A program made the position numbers and the translations under genes. 64,000 bases of DNA. Origin: Pseudodesulfovibrio hydrargyri. Lineage in GTDB: Bacteria; Desulfobacterota; Desulfovibrionia; Desulfovibrionales; Desulfovibrionaceae. Below are positions 21,681-30,153 of this stretch, one piece after another. Positions within the stretch are counted from its first letter, which is position 1. The number at the start of each line of letters is the position of its first letter. The stretch spans positions 2,632,730 to 2,696,729 of the forward strand of contig NZ_LKAQ01000004.1 in assembly GCF_001874525.1 (NCBI RefSeq), read 5' to 3'. Under the pieces are notes generated by a model. That model did not search any database and was not told where the DNA came from. It saw only the letters and a program-made list of their open reading frames with translations.

Positions 21681-22142
21681 ATGAAAAAGACCACCACCCT
21701 CGCCGTCGCCCTGGCCCTGACCCTGCTGTTCAGCGGGCTGTCCTTTGCCATGGACATGAACCACGGCGACATGAACCATGGCGACATGAAGGCCGGGGAC
21801 ATGTCGGCCCCCGAGAGCATGAAGGCCATGCAGGGTAACCTGGACATGATGAAGATGGACGTCGCGGCCATGAAGGACCCGGCCGCGCGTCAGGAGGCCA
21901 TGAAGGCCATGAACGGCCACATGGCCGACATGCATCACGGCATGGCCGGCATGGAGGCGCACGCCAAGAAGTCCGGCGACCACAAGATGGAGGCCTCCAT
22001 GAAGCAGATGAACAAGGACATGATGACCACCATGAAGGGCATGGGCATGATGAAGAAGGATGCCGACAAGGGCATGTCCATGATGAACGAGGGTCTGGAC
22101 AAGATGGAAAAGACCATGATGCAGATGAAGGGCATGATGTAG
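21681..22142 (+). CDS. Met-rich periplasmic copper-binding-like protein
   Basis: A 153-residue secreted protein with a clear signal peptide (to about residue 23). It then has very high Met, His, Lys and Asp content: MDMNHGDMNHGDM near the start and repeated MKxM and MxxM spacing through a helical body. Such Met arrays bind Cu(I) or Ag(I) in periplasmic carriers. It closes the efflux operon, has AAGGAG upstream and is followed by a strong terminator. No named family is evident beyond this composition. The likely role is buffering or delivering metal to the pump. Confidence 0.75.
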   Translation: MKKTTTLAVALALTLLFSGLSFAMDMNHGDMNHGDMKAGDMSAPESMKAMQGNLDMMKMDVAAMKDPAARQEAMKAMNGHMADMHHGMAGMEAHAKKSGDHKMEASMKQMNKDMMTTMKGMGMMKKDADKGMSMMNEGLDKMEKTMMQMKGMM

Positions 22143-22149
22143 CTCGCGA

Positions 22150-22184
22150 AAGGGCCGAAGGCGTTGTCCGCCTTCGGCCCTTTT
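22150..22184 (+). terminator. Terminator of the efflux operon
   Basis: The stem AGGGCCGAAGGC pairs with GCCTTCGGCCCT across a short loop and runs into TTTT. It lies just after the Met-rich protein gene. Confidence 0.88.
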
Positions 22185-22234
22185 CGGAAATGTCTTGTCG
22201 GGCGGGGAGTGCCCCGCATGCCGGAAACGGCGAC

Positions 22235-22263
22235 GGCTCGTCCCGGTCGGGGCGGGCCTTTTT
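22235..22263 (+). terminator. Second, backup terminator
   Basis: GGCTCGTCCC pairs with GGGGCGGGCC (two G-U pairs), followed by five T. It sits between the convergent Met-rich and hypothetical genes. Confidence 0.55.
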
Positions 22264-22287
22264 CATGCCCTTGCCCGGGCCTGCCGC

Positions 22288-22566
22288 CTATTTCGGCGTG
22301 TACACGAACAGGATCACCGGCTGCACTCCGTATTCGTCGTCGGCCTGCAGCCCCAGGTCCAGGAGCTGGGACATGGCGGCCTTGGCGTCGTCCTCGCTGG
22401 GCAGCAGGAAGTGGATGGGGTGGCGGTCGTTTTTGGCGTCGCGGTCCGAGCCCTTTTCCTCGATGCCGACGAACCAGGCGTCAAACCCGCCGCCGTGGTG
22501 GTTGATGTGGCGGACCGCCTGCGCGATCACGGCTTCCTTGGACTTGGTGTCGTGGAGATTGCTCAT
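22288..22566 (-). CDS. Conserved-looking small hypothetical protein
   Basis: A 92-residue soluble protein with no signal peptide or membrane segment. It begins with ATG, has mixed alpha/beta composition and contains no cysteine. Notable stretches are HINHHGGGFDAWFVGI and HPIHFLLPSEDDAKAAM. I do not recognise a family. Codon use and GC pattern match the neighbours, and the gene stands alone between convergent and co-directional units, so it is probably real. No function can be assigned. Confidence 0.6.
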   Translation of the reverse strand: MSNLHDTKSKEAVIAQAVRHINHHGGGFDAWFVGIEEKGSDRDAKNDRHPIHFLLPSEDDAKAAMSQLLDLGLQADDEYGVQPVILFVYTPK

Positions 22567-22669
22567 GGCGACGCTTCTATAATTTTATCCGGGCGGAGGC
22601 AATGCGCGGACAGGACTTTCCGCCGGGCGGCGGCCGGTCATGCGCATGGGGAGCGGGACTTTTCTCAGG

Positions 22670-24055
22670 CTATTTGAAGGCGTCGGCCGAAAGCCCGTAC
22701 CGGTTCAGCATGTTCTGGACCGCCACGCGCGACAGGCCGGACAGCCGCGCGGCCCGGGAGATGTTGCCCCCGGACAGGGTCATGGCCTCGCGGACGTAGT
22801 CCTGGGTGAAGGAATCCATCACCAGCCCCTTGGCCTCCTTGAACGGAGGCAGCTCGCCTTCCCGCCCCAGGGGGGCGAGACAAACGGTGCCGGGCAACAG
22901 GTCCCGCTGGGGCTGGGCGTTACCGAAGACCGCGAGCTTGCGCATGGCGTTCTGGAGTTCGCGGATGTTGCCGTGCCACGGCCTGGCCGCGAGTCCGGCC
23001 AGAGTGGCGGCGGAGATGTCCTTGTCCGGCAAGCCGAGCTCGGCGCAGGCCTTGAGCAGGAAGTAGCGGGCCAGAAGCGGGATGTCCCCCGGGCGCTCCC
23101 TGAGCGGGGGCAGGGTCAGGGTGAGCACGTTGAGCCGGTGGTACAGGTCCTCGCGGAAGGTCCTGTCCGCGATGCGCGCGGCGAGGTCCTGGTTGGTGGA
23201 GGCGATGATGCGCACGTCCACCTTGCGCGATTCGTCCGAGCCCACCGGGCGTATCTCCCCCTCCTGCAGGACCCGCAGCAGCTTGGCCTGGGTCTCCATG
23301 GGGATGTCGCCGATCTCGTCCAGCAGGATGGTGCCCGTATGCGCCTTGACGAACAGCCCGTCCCGATTCTGCTCCGCGCCGCTGAACGCGCCCTTGACGT
23401 GGCCGAAAAGTTCGCTCTCCAGCAGGTTTTCGGGGATGGCCGTGCAGTTGAGAGTGATGAACGGCCTGTCCGCGCGCGGGCTCAGTTCCCTGATCATGGC
23501 GGCGGCCAGTTCCTTGCCCGTGCCGGACTCGCCCAGGATGAGCACGTTGTAGTCTGTCTGGGCCACGGCCTGGATGGACTGCTTGAGGCGCTGCATGACC
23601 GGGCTCTCGCCGATCAGCTTGTCCTTGTGCCGTTCCAGCTGGTCGCGGAGCCGCCGGTTCTCGTCGAGCAGGCGGCTGCGTTCGAGCCCGTTGGCCACCA
23701 CCCGGAACACGTCCTCCGGTTCGGTGGGCTTGGTCAGAAAATCGTAGGCCCCGGCCTTGAGCGCGTCCACGGCGGTCTCGATGGTGCCGTGAGCGGTCAG
23801 CATCACCGCCGACAGGGACGGGGATCTCTCCAGGGCCTCCCGGAGCAGGGTCAGCCCGTCCATGCCCGGCATCTGCAGATCGGTGATCATCACGTTGACC
23901 GGGGTATCCTTGAGGAGTTCCAGGGCCTGTTCGCCCGATTCGGCCACGTGGACGTCGACCCCGTCGAACTCGCCCAGGATCAACCGTCCGAGCCCCCTGG
24001 CGAAATCGGTCTGGTCGTCGACGACCAATACATGCATGGTTCTCGTGTCGATCAT
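22670..24055 (-). CDS. Sigma-54 dependent response regulator, partner of the haem kinase
   Basis: A 461-residue NtrC-family regulator. The receiver domain has VVDDQTDF and the phosphoacceptor segment MITDLQMPGMDG. The AAA+ domain has Walker A GESGTGKE. A Fis-like helix-turn-helix ends in SRVAVQNMLNRYGL. The sigma-54 contact loop reads GAFSGA rather than GAFTGA. Threonine to serine keeps the hydroxyl, and such variants occur in working activators. The ATG at 24055 overlaps the kinase stop by 4 bases, so the pair is translationally coupled. A plausible target is the sigma-54 promoter upstream of the YeiH-type exporter at 29176-29191. Confidence 0.88.
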   Translation of the reverse strand: MIDTRTMHVLVVDDQTDFARGLGRLILGEFDGVDVHVAESGEQALELLKDTPVNVMITDLQMPGMDGLTLLREALERSPSLSAVMLTAHGTIETAVDALKAGAYDFLTKPTEPEDVFRVVANGLERSRLLDENRRLRDQLERHKDKLIGESPVMQRLKQSIQAVAQTDYNVLILGESGTGKELAAAMIRELSPRADRPFITLNCTAIPENLLESELFGHVKGAFSGAEQNRDGLFVKAHTGTILLDEIGDIPMETQAKLLRVLQEGEIRPVGSDESRKVDVRIIASTNQDLAARIADRTFREDLYHRLNVLTLTLPPLRERPGDIPLLARYFLLKACAELGLPDKDISAATLAGLAARPWHGNIRELQNAMRKLAVFGNAQPQRDLLPGTVCLAPLGREGELPPFKEAKGLVMDSFTQDYVREAMTLSGGNISRAARLSGLSRVAVQNMLNRYGLSADAFK

Positions 24056-26484
24056 GTCGCTTCCGTCCCGGCCACGGGGAAACGCAGGGTGAACCGCGCT
24101 CCGCCGGTATTCTGGTTGTCCGCCATGACGCTCCCGCCCAGGTCGCTCATGAATCCGAAGACGATGGACAGCCCCAGCCCCGACCCCTTGTTCACCTCCT
24201 TGGTGGTGTAAAAGGGGTCGAAGATGAACTTGTGGTCCTTTTCGGCGATGCCGGGCCCGTTGTCGCAGACCGTGACCACCACCTCCTCGGCCAGGGTGTC
24301 GTAGGCCGTCCTGATGTCGATCCTGCCGTCCCTGTCCGGGATGGCGTCCAGGGCGTTGATGATCAGGTTGGCCATGATGTGCTCCAGGGCCTGGGTGTCC
24401 ACCGGCACCGGGGGAACCTCCCCGGCGGTGTCCGCTGACAGGGTCGCGTGCTGGCTCTCGGCCTGGACCCGGAAAACGTCCACCAGCGAGCCGATGACCT
24501 CGGGCAGGGACACGGTCCCGTCGTTGCCGACCTTGGGACGGGCGAAGCTGAGCAGGTTCTTGAGCACGTTCTGGGCCTGCCTCGTGTGCTTGACGATGAC
24601 GTCGACGTCCTCGCCGGTCTGGCCTTCGGGCAGCCCTTTTTTGAGCAGCTTGGCATAGCACAGGATGACACCCAGCGGGTTGTTGATCTCGTGAGCCAGG
24701 CCGGAGGCGAGCTTGCCCACGGTGGCCAGCTTCTCGGCCTGGGTCATGTGCGCGAGCATCCGTTTCTGCTGCGTGGTCTCGTGGACGTAGACCGCCGCTT
24801 GGCTGTTGCGTGAGCCCCCGGATTCGGCCACGGGGTAGATGCTCAGGGCAAAGGAACGGCCGTTGGGCAGGGAGACCTCCCTGGAGATGACCTCATTGAG
24901 GTTGAGGGACTTGGAGATGTCGCAGTCGTTGTCCCCGCTGACGTTGGCGCAGAGCAGGCTGATGATGTTGCCGTCCTGGACCATGCCCTCGGACAGGTCC
25001 AGGCCGAGCCGGCGCGCGGCCTCGTTGACCACCACGGGGTTGCCGGACTCGTCCACCAGCAGCAGCGGTTCGGTGATGCCCTCGAAGATGGCGTGCATGT
25101 TGGCGTTGTTCCGGACGATGGAGTCCAGGGCCATGATGTTGTCCGCGGCGATGCCCAGCTGGCGGCCCAGGGCCTGGAAAACCTCGCCGTCCTGTTCGGC
25201 GAAGGCGCTGCCGGACCTGTGGTACAGGCAGAGCAGCCCCTCGGCGTTGCCCACCGAGGATTCCACCGGGATGAACGCCCGGTCTTTCTCGATGTGCGGC
25301 ATGGAATCCGTGAGCAGCTTGACCCAGTTGTCCGGGAGGTCGGGCGGCACGTCCGAGTGCGGCCAGGAGTAGTGGCGCTTGGAGTAGAAGGTGCAGACGT
25401 AGACCGCACGCTCCAGGCCGAACCGCTCGACGATGTGCGGCAGGGTGGCCTCCCACAGCTCGTGCCGGGAGCCGCTTTTGCTCGACCCGGCCAGCAGGCG
25501 GACGAACAGGCGCACGTCCGCGGAGCGCGCCTCGGCCTGCTCGGCAAGCTTTTCCGTCCTTTCCTCGACCATGACCTCCAGGTCGTTGGTATAGCGTTGC
25601 AGCTGCTCGCGGGTTTCATAGAGGTAGTCGCCGAGCTTTTCGATGCCGGAGATCATCTGGCCGATCTCGTCGCCCTTTTCCAGCTCCCGCACGAGCTCCA
25701 CGCCCTTGTCGTCGCTGAAGTTGCGCCTGAAGCTGGCGGTGAGCAGGCGGACATTGTTGGCCACGATGCGCTTGAAGATGATGTTCGTGGCTCCCAGGTA
25801 GATGAGGGCCGCGATGGCGAAGACCGCCAGGTAGCTCATGATCGTGTCCTGCATGTGGGCCACCGAGGCGGAGACCGGCAGGCCGACGGAGTCCACGCCG
25901 CCGATGCTGTTCTCGATGTGGCCGAACCCCCGGTCGCCGTACAGGGCGAGCACCTGCTCCGGGGCGTCCCCGGGCTTGCCGTGGCAGTGCAGGCAGCTCT
26001 TGGCGAAGACCACGGGGCGGGCCATGACGAAGTGCTCGATGCCGTCTATGTCGGTGAATCCCTGCCAGACCTTCTTGTCCGGGTGGGCGCGGAAATATTC
26101 CACCAGGTCCCGCTCCCGGCGGTCGGCCTCGAACTTCGGATTGCGCGCGCCTATGGCCACCCGCCGGTAGAGGTGCCTGGTGGGGCTGTGCTCGGCCACG
26201 CCGTCCATGATGTTGCGGGAGATGAAGGACGAGGACATGGCCTCGATGATGAAGGTGTCGTCTAGGACGTCGTACATGCGCGGCCGCAGGACCCGGCGGA
26301 CGTACTGCTGGACCGCATCCACCTGGGCCAGGACCATGGCGGCCTTGTCCTCGACCTCGCGTTCGAGCACCTGGCGCATGTGGTACGAGAAACCGGCCAG
26401 GAGCAGACCGCCGATGGCGACGGAGGTCATTATCAGGCCGATCAGAAATTTGCTCTGGAGTGAGTACGGTCTGGGAAGCTTCAT
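24052..26484 (-). CDS. c-haem-binding sensor histidine kinase (DUF3365/Tll0287-like sensor)
   Basis: An 810-residue membrane kinase. A membrane helix at about 12-32 leads into a periplasmic domain of DUF3365/Tll0287 type with one c-haem motif, CLHCH, at 164-168, preceded by VFAKS and followed by GKPGDAP. A second helix (about 216-236), a HAMP-like linker and a coiled stretch follow. Next come a GAF-like region (about 330-460), a PAS domain and the kinase core: H-box SGLAHEINNPLGVI and ATPase motifs DNGPGI and GSGLGLSI. The haem places the sensor in the periplasm, where it could read redox state or a small ligand such as NO, CO or sulfite. It overlaps its regulator gene by 4 bases. Confidence 0.9.
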   Translation of the reverse strand: MKLPRPYSLQSKFLIGLIMTSVAIGGLLLAGFSYHMRQVLEREVEDKAAMVLAQVDAVQQYVRRVLRPRMYDVLDDTFIIEAMSSSFISRNIMDGVAEHSPTRHLYRRVAIGARNPKFEADRRERDLVEYFRAHPDKKVWQGFTDIDGIEHFVMARPVVFAKSCLHCHGKPGDAPEQVLALYGDRGFGHIENSIGGVDSVGLPVSASVAHMQDTIMSYLAVFAIAALIYLGATNIIFKRIVANNVRLLTASFRRNFSDDKGVELVRELEKGDEIGQMISGIEKLGDYLYETREQLQRYTNDLEVMVEERTEKLAEQAEARSADVRLFVRLLAGSSKSGSRHELWEATLPHIVERFGLERAVYVCTFYSKRHYSWPHSDVPPDLPDNWVKLLTDSMPHIEKDRAFIPVESSVGNAEGLLCLYHRSGSAFAEQDGEVFQALGRQLGIAADNIMALDSIVRNNANMHAIFEGITEPLLLVDESGNPVVVNEAARRLGLDLSEGMVQDGNIISLLCANVSGDNDCDISKSLNLNEVISREVSLPNGRSFALSIYPVAESGGSRNSQAAVYVHETTQQKRMLAHMTQAEKLATVGKLASGLAHEINNPLGVILCYAKLLKKGLPEGQTGEDVDVIVKHTRQAQNVLKNLLSFARPKVGNDGTVSLPEVIGSLVDVFRVQAESQHATLSADTAGEVPPVPVDTQALEHIMANLIINALDAIPDRDGRIDIRTAYDTLAEEVVVTVCDNGPGIAEKDHKFIFDPFYTTKEVNKGSGLGLSIVFGFMSDLGGSVMADNQNTGGARFTLRFPVAGTEAT

Positions 26485-26520
26485 GGTTTTGTAGTCGACT
26501 ATCAGAGATGAAACAGGTTC

Positions 26521-26541
26521 CCGTCAAGGTTTCCTTGACGG
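26521..26541. promoter_or_regulatory. 9-bp-arm palindrome upstream of the haem kinase
   Basis: CCGTCAAGG-TTT-CCTTGACGG is a perfect inverted repeat in the divergent region between the haem kinase and a small membrane protein. It is a likely operator. The half-site CCTTGA recurs upstream of the YeiH-type gene at 29213-29218. Confidence 0.5.
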
Positions 26542-26608
26542 TACTTTCCATCAAACCGTATGGTTTCTACAGGGTGGAAAAGGAGGCTCCGCCCGGGGGA
26601 GTAACGGT

Positions 26609-26965
26609 ATGAACGATACGCTGCTGTTCGGAGCGGCCCTGTTCGTGGGGATGGCCACGGCGGACATGTTTGTCCGGGCGTGGACCGGCGTGCTGCGTTC
26701 CGTGGCTCTGGCGGTGCTTTTCTTTCGCGGGCGGATATCGGGAGAGGTCCTGTTCATCCGCCTGAACACGACCATCCCGTTGATCCTCCTGTGCGGCATG
26801 ACCCTGATCGCCGTCTTCTTTCTCTACTTCCGCTCCTACGGCCTGGGCCGAAGCGAACTCGAGCAGCTCGGCTATTTCCTTGCCGCCGTCCCGCGCACCG
26901 TCTGCTACCTCATGGGGTTGAACCGGCGTATAGAAGCCATGTTCGACCCCCGGGACGGGATGTAA
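26609..26965 (+). CDS. Small hypothetical membrane protein
   Basis: A 118-residue protein with likely membrane segments near 5-22 and 53-72, a basic stretch after each, and a hydrophilic C-terminus. GGGGAG precedes the ATG. It is divergent from the haem kinase across a 120-base gap holding a palindrome. No family motif is recognised. It may belong to the same regulon as the kinase and the YeiH-type exporter, but only position suggests this. Confidence 0.6.
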   Translation: MNDTLLFGAALFVGMATADMFVRAWTGVLRSVALAVLFFRGRISGEVLFIRLNTTIPLILLCGMTLIAVFFLYFRSYGLGRSELEQLGYFLAAVPRTVCYLMGLNRRIEAMFDPRDGM

Positions 26966-26981
26966 CCCGGCCCCGGCAGGT

Positions 26982-27275
26982 CTACTGGTCCGCGGGCGCG
27001 CCCGTTGCCGAACCCACGCCGGGCGTGGGCCCCGGGCCGTGCGGCATGTATTCGATGGTCGAGCGGGCGTTGTGGTCCGCGTGGCCGACGATCTCCAGGT
27101 CGGTGTAATAGAACATGCCGGTGTCGATGTTTTCCCGCACGATGAAGTCGCCCAGCGTCCGGAAGTCCTGGGACGCGTTGACCAGCATGGGCCCGGCCAC
27201 ATAGGTGAACACCCAGATGGCGGCGCAGACCGAGACCAGGGCCAGGATGCGCTGGGTGAGGCTGCGGTTTTCCAT
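26982..27275 (-). CDS. Small single-pass membrane protein, YeiH-operon partner
   Basis: A 97-residue protein with one N-terminal membrane helix (about 8-30, ILALVSVCAAIWVFTYVAGPM) that could also act as an uncleaved signal. A polar domain follows, with a Gly/Pro-rich tail (GPGPTPGVGSATGAP). I recognise no family. It lies 67 bases downstream of the YeiH-type exporter on the same strand, separated by a strong hairpin, so it is probably the second gene of that transcript and may be an accessory subunit. GGAGC precedes the start. Confidence 0.6.
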   Translation of the reverse strand: MENRSLTQRILALVSVCAAIWVFTYVAGPMLVNASQDFRTLGDFIVRENIDTGMFYYTDLEIVGHADHNARSTIEYMPHGPGPTPGVGSATGAPADQ

Positions 27276-27292
27276 ATCTTGCTCCTTGGGGT

Positions 27293-27319
27293 GAGGGGGG
27301 CCGAGGCTCGGCCCCCCTC
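27293..27319 (-). other. 12-bp perfect stem-loop between the exporter and its partner gene
   Basis: GAGGGGGGCCGA (27293-27304) pairs exactly with 27308-27319 across a 3-base loop. No T-run follows on the minus strand. It probably stabilises the upstream message or partly limits read-through. Confidence 0.55.
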
Positions 27320-27342
27320 GGGGTTCTTGGGGGTGGAGGTGG

Positions 27343-29094
27343 TTAGATCTTGGACGTGATGTCGGGGAAGACCACGTAGAACATCAGGTAGGCCATGGCC
27401 AGGGTCAGGCACAGGTTCAGGGACTGGCCGCAGACGTACAGGATGAGCGGCTTGCCGCCCTTGAAGTAGTGCTTCAGCTCCCGGAAGTTGGTGGCCAGGC
27501 CGATGGCCGCGAAGGAAAGGCAGAAGAACCAGCCGCGGAACAGGCGGGAGAAGCCGCGCAGCACGCCCTGGTCGATCATGGTGAAGCCCGCGTCCGAGCC
27601 CAGGGACGAGTAGGCGATGGAGAAGATCACCGAGGCGACCAGGAAGCCGAGCACGAACTTGGGGAAGCGGTGCCAGATTTCCATGGCCCCGACCTTCTGG
27701 CCCTCGACGCAGTCCACCTTGGTGCACCAGTAGATGGCGATGCCGAAGGCGGTCACGCCGATGAGCACGTTCTGGATCATCTTGATGGTCGCGGCCACGT
27801 ACAGGGCCTTTTCGGACAGGAACGCGCCGGCCGCGGCCACCGCGCCGGTGGCGTCGATGGTGCCGCCCATCCAGGCGCCGCCCAGGATGTAGGGCATGCC
27901 CGTGGCTTTGATGATCGCGGGCATGACCACCATCATGATGGAGGTGAAGACCAGGGACAGGCCGATGGCCAGGGTCAGCTCCTCCTTCTTGGCCTTGCAC
28001 GCGGCGGCCGCGGCGATGGCGGCCGAGGTGCCGCATACGGACATGTCGGCGGAGATGGTCATGTTCAGGGTCTTGGAAGGCATCTTGATGACCTTCTGGC
28101 CGAAGATGAAGGTGGAGATGAGCACCACCGGGGTGACCACCCAGGCCACGAAGATACCGGGAATGCCGATGGCCACGATCTTGTTGAAGAGCACCTCGGC
28201 GCCCAGGAGCACCAGGCCGGTCTTGATGAAGAACTCGACCTGCAGGGCCTTCTTGGCCCATCCGGGCGTGCCGATGGTATTGGAGATGATCAGGCCGATG
28301 GCGATGGCCCAGGCGGCGTAGCCGATGCCGTACTGCTTCATGGTCGCCTGTCCGGACATGACGTAGGAGAGCACCGCCACGGCGAAGACCAGGATGAAGC
28401 CCTTGAGGAACTTGGCGCTGCTGCCGTCGATGAAGTGCATGCCGATGGCGAAGATCACGCCGAAGCCGATGAACAGGCCGATCAGGCCGGGGAACAGGTT
28501 ATACGGCTTGTTGGAGATCTTCTTTTTGGCCGAGGATTCCTTGGAACGCAGCTTCAGCCAGTGCTCGATGGCGTTGGACGCCTCGGCGTTCAGCCCGGCG
28601 TTCTGGAAGCCCGCCGCCTCGGCCTTGGTCTGGGCGGCCAGCGCGGCCCCCTTGCCCTCGGCTGCGGCCGCCTTGGCCGCCTCGTACTTGGGCATGCCCT
28701 TGGCGTTCTTGGCGTCGGCCTGGGCCTGGGTCTGCATGAAGGCGTTGAGCGGGTTGGTGGACCACGACTTGGGGTGGGCCATCAGGTTCGCGATGCTCTT
28801 GCCGATGGGCTGGCTCTTGGCCTTGATCTTTTCCTTGGCCGTCTGGGCCTCGTACCAGGCCACGGTCTTGAACGGGGCGCGTTGCGCCTCGGCGGTCATG
28901 ACGGCGTTGGCCTCGGCGAATTTCTCCTGCATGCCGGCGGGCTCGTTGTTGAAATAGATGAAGGCACCGACAATGAGGATGACAAAACCGAGCCAGATGG
29001 CCCAGTAATCCTCTTTCTTCCAGAGATCGGACCACGAAGACTTCGCCTGATCGACGACGACTTCGGAGTTCTTCTCGACAACTTGTTCAGCCAT
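27343..29094 (-). CDS. YeiH-family putative sulfate exporter with N-terminal extension
   Basis: A 583-residue inner membrane transporter of the UPF0324/YeiH family, annotated in databases as putative sulfate exporter. The C-terminal two thirds (about 205-583) contain roughly ten hydrophobic segments and the family motifs [34 protein letters not shown] and [19 protein letters not shown]. Typical members have about 350 residues. Here a membrane helix (about 30-50) and a 150-residue Ala/Lys/Gln-rich hydrophilic segment come first. The ATG at 29094 has TTGGAGGATT nine bases upstream and is preferred to a GTG two codons earlier. A sigma-54 promoter lies about 80 bases upstream. In a sulfate reducer it may move sulfite, sulfate or another oxyanion; the substrate is unproven. 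Confidence 0.85.
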   Translation of the reverse strand: MAEQVVEKNSEVVVDQAKSSWSDLWKKEDYWAIWLGFVILIVGAFIYFNNEPAGMQEKFAEANAVMTAEAQRAPFKTVAWYEAQTAKEKIKAKSQPIGKSIANLMAHPKSWSTNPLNAFMQTQAQADAKNAKGMPKYEAAKAAAAEGKGAALAAQTKAEAAGFQNAGLNAEASNAIEHWLKLRSKESSAKKKISNKPYNLFPGLIGLFIGFGVIFAIGMHFIDGSSAKFLKGFILVFAVAVLSYVMSGQATMKQYGIGYAAWAIAIGLIISNTIGTPGWAKKALQVEFFIKTGLVLLGAEVLFNKIVAIGIPGIFVAWVVTPVVLISTFIFGQKVIKMPSKTLNMTISADMSVCGTSAAIAAAAACKAKKEELTLAIGLSLVFTSIMMVVMPAIIKATGMPYILGGAWMGGTIDATGAVAAAGAFLSEKALYVAATIKMIQNVLIGVTAFGIAIYWCTKVDCVEGQKVGAMEIWHRFPKFVLGFLVASVIFSIAYSSLGSDAGFTMIDQGVLRGFSRLFRGWFFCLSFAAIGLATNFRELKHYFKGGKPLILYVCGQSLNLCLTLAMAYLMFYVVFPDITSKI

Positions 29095-29175
29095 TCTCAC
29101 AATCCTCCAAAAAAGTTACTCACAGGGGCGGATCGCCAGGACGGGCCGCCCGGCCACACTCGTTTTTTCCCATTG

Positions 29176-29191
29176 AGCAAGGAGTGGGCCA
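29176..29191 (-). promoter_or_regulatory. Sigma-54 promoter of the YeiH-type exporter
   Basis: Read on the minus strand, TGGCCCA-N4-TTGCT carries the -24 GG and -12 GC of sigma-54 promoters at correct spacing. Transcription should start near 29165, about 70 bases before the exporter ATG. Confidence 0.75.
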
Positions 29192-29202
29192 TGTTTGTCG
29201 GG

Positions 29203-29271
29203 AAGGATTGTTCCTTGAAATAGCAGGATATTATTATTCAACGTCCGTCCGGGCTGCAAAGTCTTCTTTGC
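29203..29271. promoter_or_regulatory. Two inverted repeats upstream of the sigma-54 promoter
   Basis: AAGGA-TTGT-TCCTT (29203-29216) and GCAAAG-TCTT-CTTTGC (29256-29271) lie 12-80 bases upstream of the exporter promoter. Either may be the enhancer bound by a sigma-54 activator. The first shares the half-site CCTTGA with the palindrome at 26521. Confidence 0.45.
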
Positions 29272-29344
29272 GGTTCTGGCAGGGGAGATGAAAGGTGCGG
29301 TTTGCAGTTCGACGAGGCCGGGCGGGTGTGGCGGCCGACGAAGC

Positions 29345-30049
29345 CTAGCGGGAGCGCGAATAGCGTTCCTCTTTCCACGGATCGGCGGAGTTGCTGTAGC
29401 CGCGCGTTTCCCAGAAGCCCGGCTCGTCCGTTGAGACGACCTTCAGCCCCTGCACCCATTTGGCGCTCTTGTAGAAGTAGCGGTCCGGGACCACGGCGCG
29501 CACCGGTCCGCCGTTGGGGCCGGGCAAGGGACTGCCGAACAGGGTGTGGGCCAGGAACACGTCCGGTTTCACGGCCTCGGTGAGGGGGATGCTCGTGGTG
29601 TAGCCGTGGGCGGCCTCGATGACCAGGAACCTCGCCTTCTTGGCGGGCCCGGCCTTGTCCAGGAGGAGGGCGATGGGGACGCCGCGCCAGGTGGAGTCCA
29701 ACAGGGTCCAGCCGGTCACGCAGTGGATGTCGCAGGTGAAGTCCCGCTGTTCGAGCGCCATGAGCGCCTCGAAGTCGAGATCAAGAGGGTTCTCGACTTC
29801 GCCGTGGACGCGCAGGCGGAAGTCCTCGGGCCGGGGCGAGCCGGGCCTGCCGCCCATGTCCTCGATGTGCTCGATGGCGGTCTGTCCCGGCGGGATCCGT
29901 GGCCTTCCGTCCAGCCGAAGGGCCTCGGCCAGCTCCTGCAGGCGGGCCTCGCCGACCGTGGCGAACACGCCGGGCAGCCCGATGCTGACCACTGCACCGG
30001 CCGCGGCGGCCAGAAAAACACGCCTGGACAACAGGTTCTCTTCCCTCAT
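29345..30049 (-). CDS. Exported molybdopterin-dependent oxidoreductase, sulfite-oxidase fold
   Basis: A 234-residue protein with a twin-arginine-like signal peptide ([20 protein letters not shown]) that targets the periplasm. The body matches the oxidoreductase molybdopterin-binding domain of sulfite oxidase/Msr[13 protein letters not shown] at the start, CDIHCVTGW with the probable molybdenum-ligand cysteine, [20 protein letters not shown], and a typical WETRGYSN ending. No haem motif or dimerisation domain follows, so an electron-transfer partner must be separate. AAGGAGC precedes the ATG. It is the next gene downstream of the unusual ABC importer on the same strand, with a gap of 104 bases. 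Confidence 0.85.
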   Translation of the reverse strand: MREENLLSRRVFLAAAAGAVVSIGLPGVFATVGEARLQELAEALRLDGRPRIPPGQTAIEHIEDMGGRPGSPRPEDFRLRVHGEVENPLDLDFEALMALEQRDFTCDIHCVTGWTLLDSTWRGVPIALLLDKAGPAKKARFLVIEAAHGYTTSIPLTEAVKPDVFLAHTLFGSPLPGPNGGPVRAVVPDRYFYKSAKWVQGLKVVSTDEPGFWETRGYSNSADPWKEERYSRSR

Positions 30050-30153
30050 GACGGCTCCTTGCGGTATGCGTGCATGGCCCGGACCTGTCAGGACCGGATA
30101 TCTCGCCATGTTCACATGGTCGCAAAGAGCGGCGCAAAGGACAAGGGAAAATC

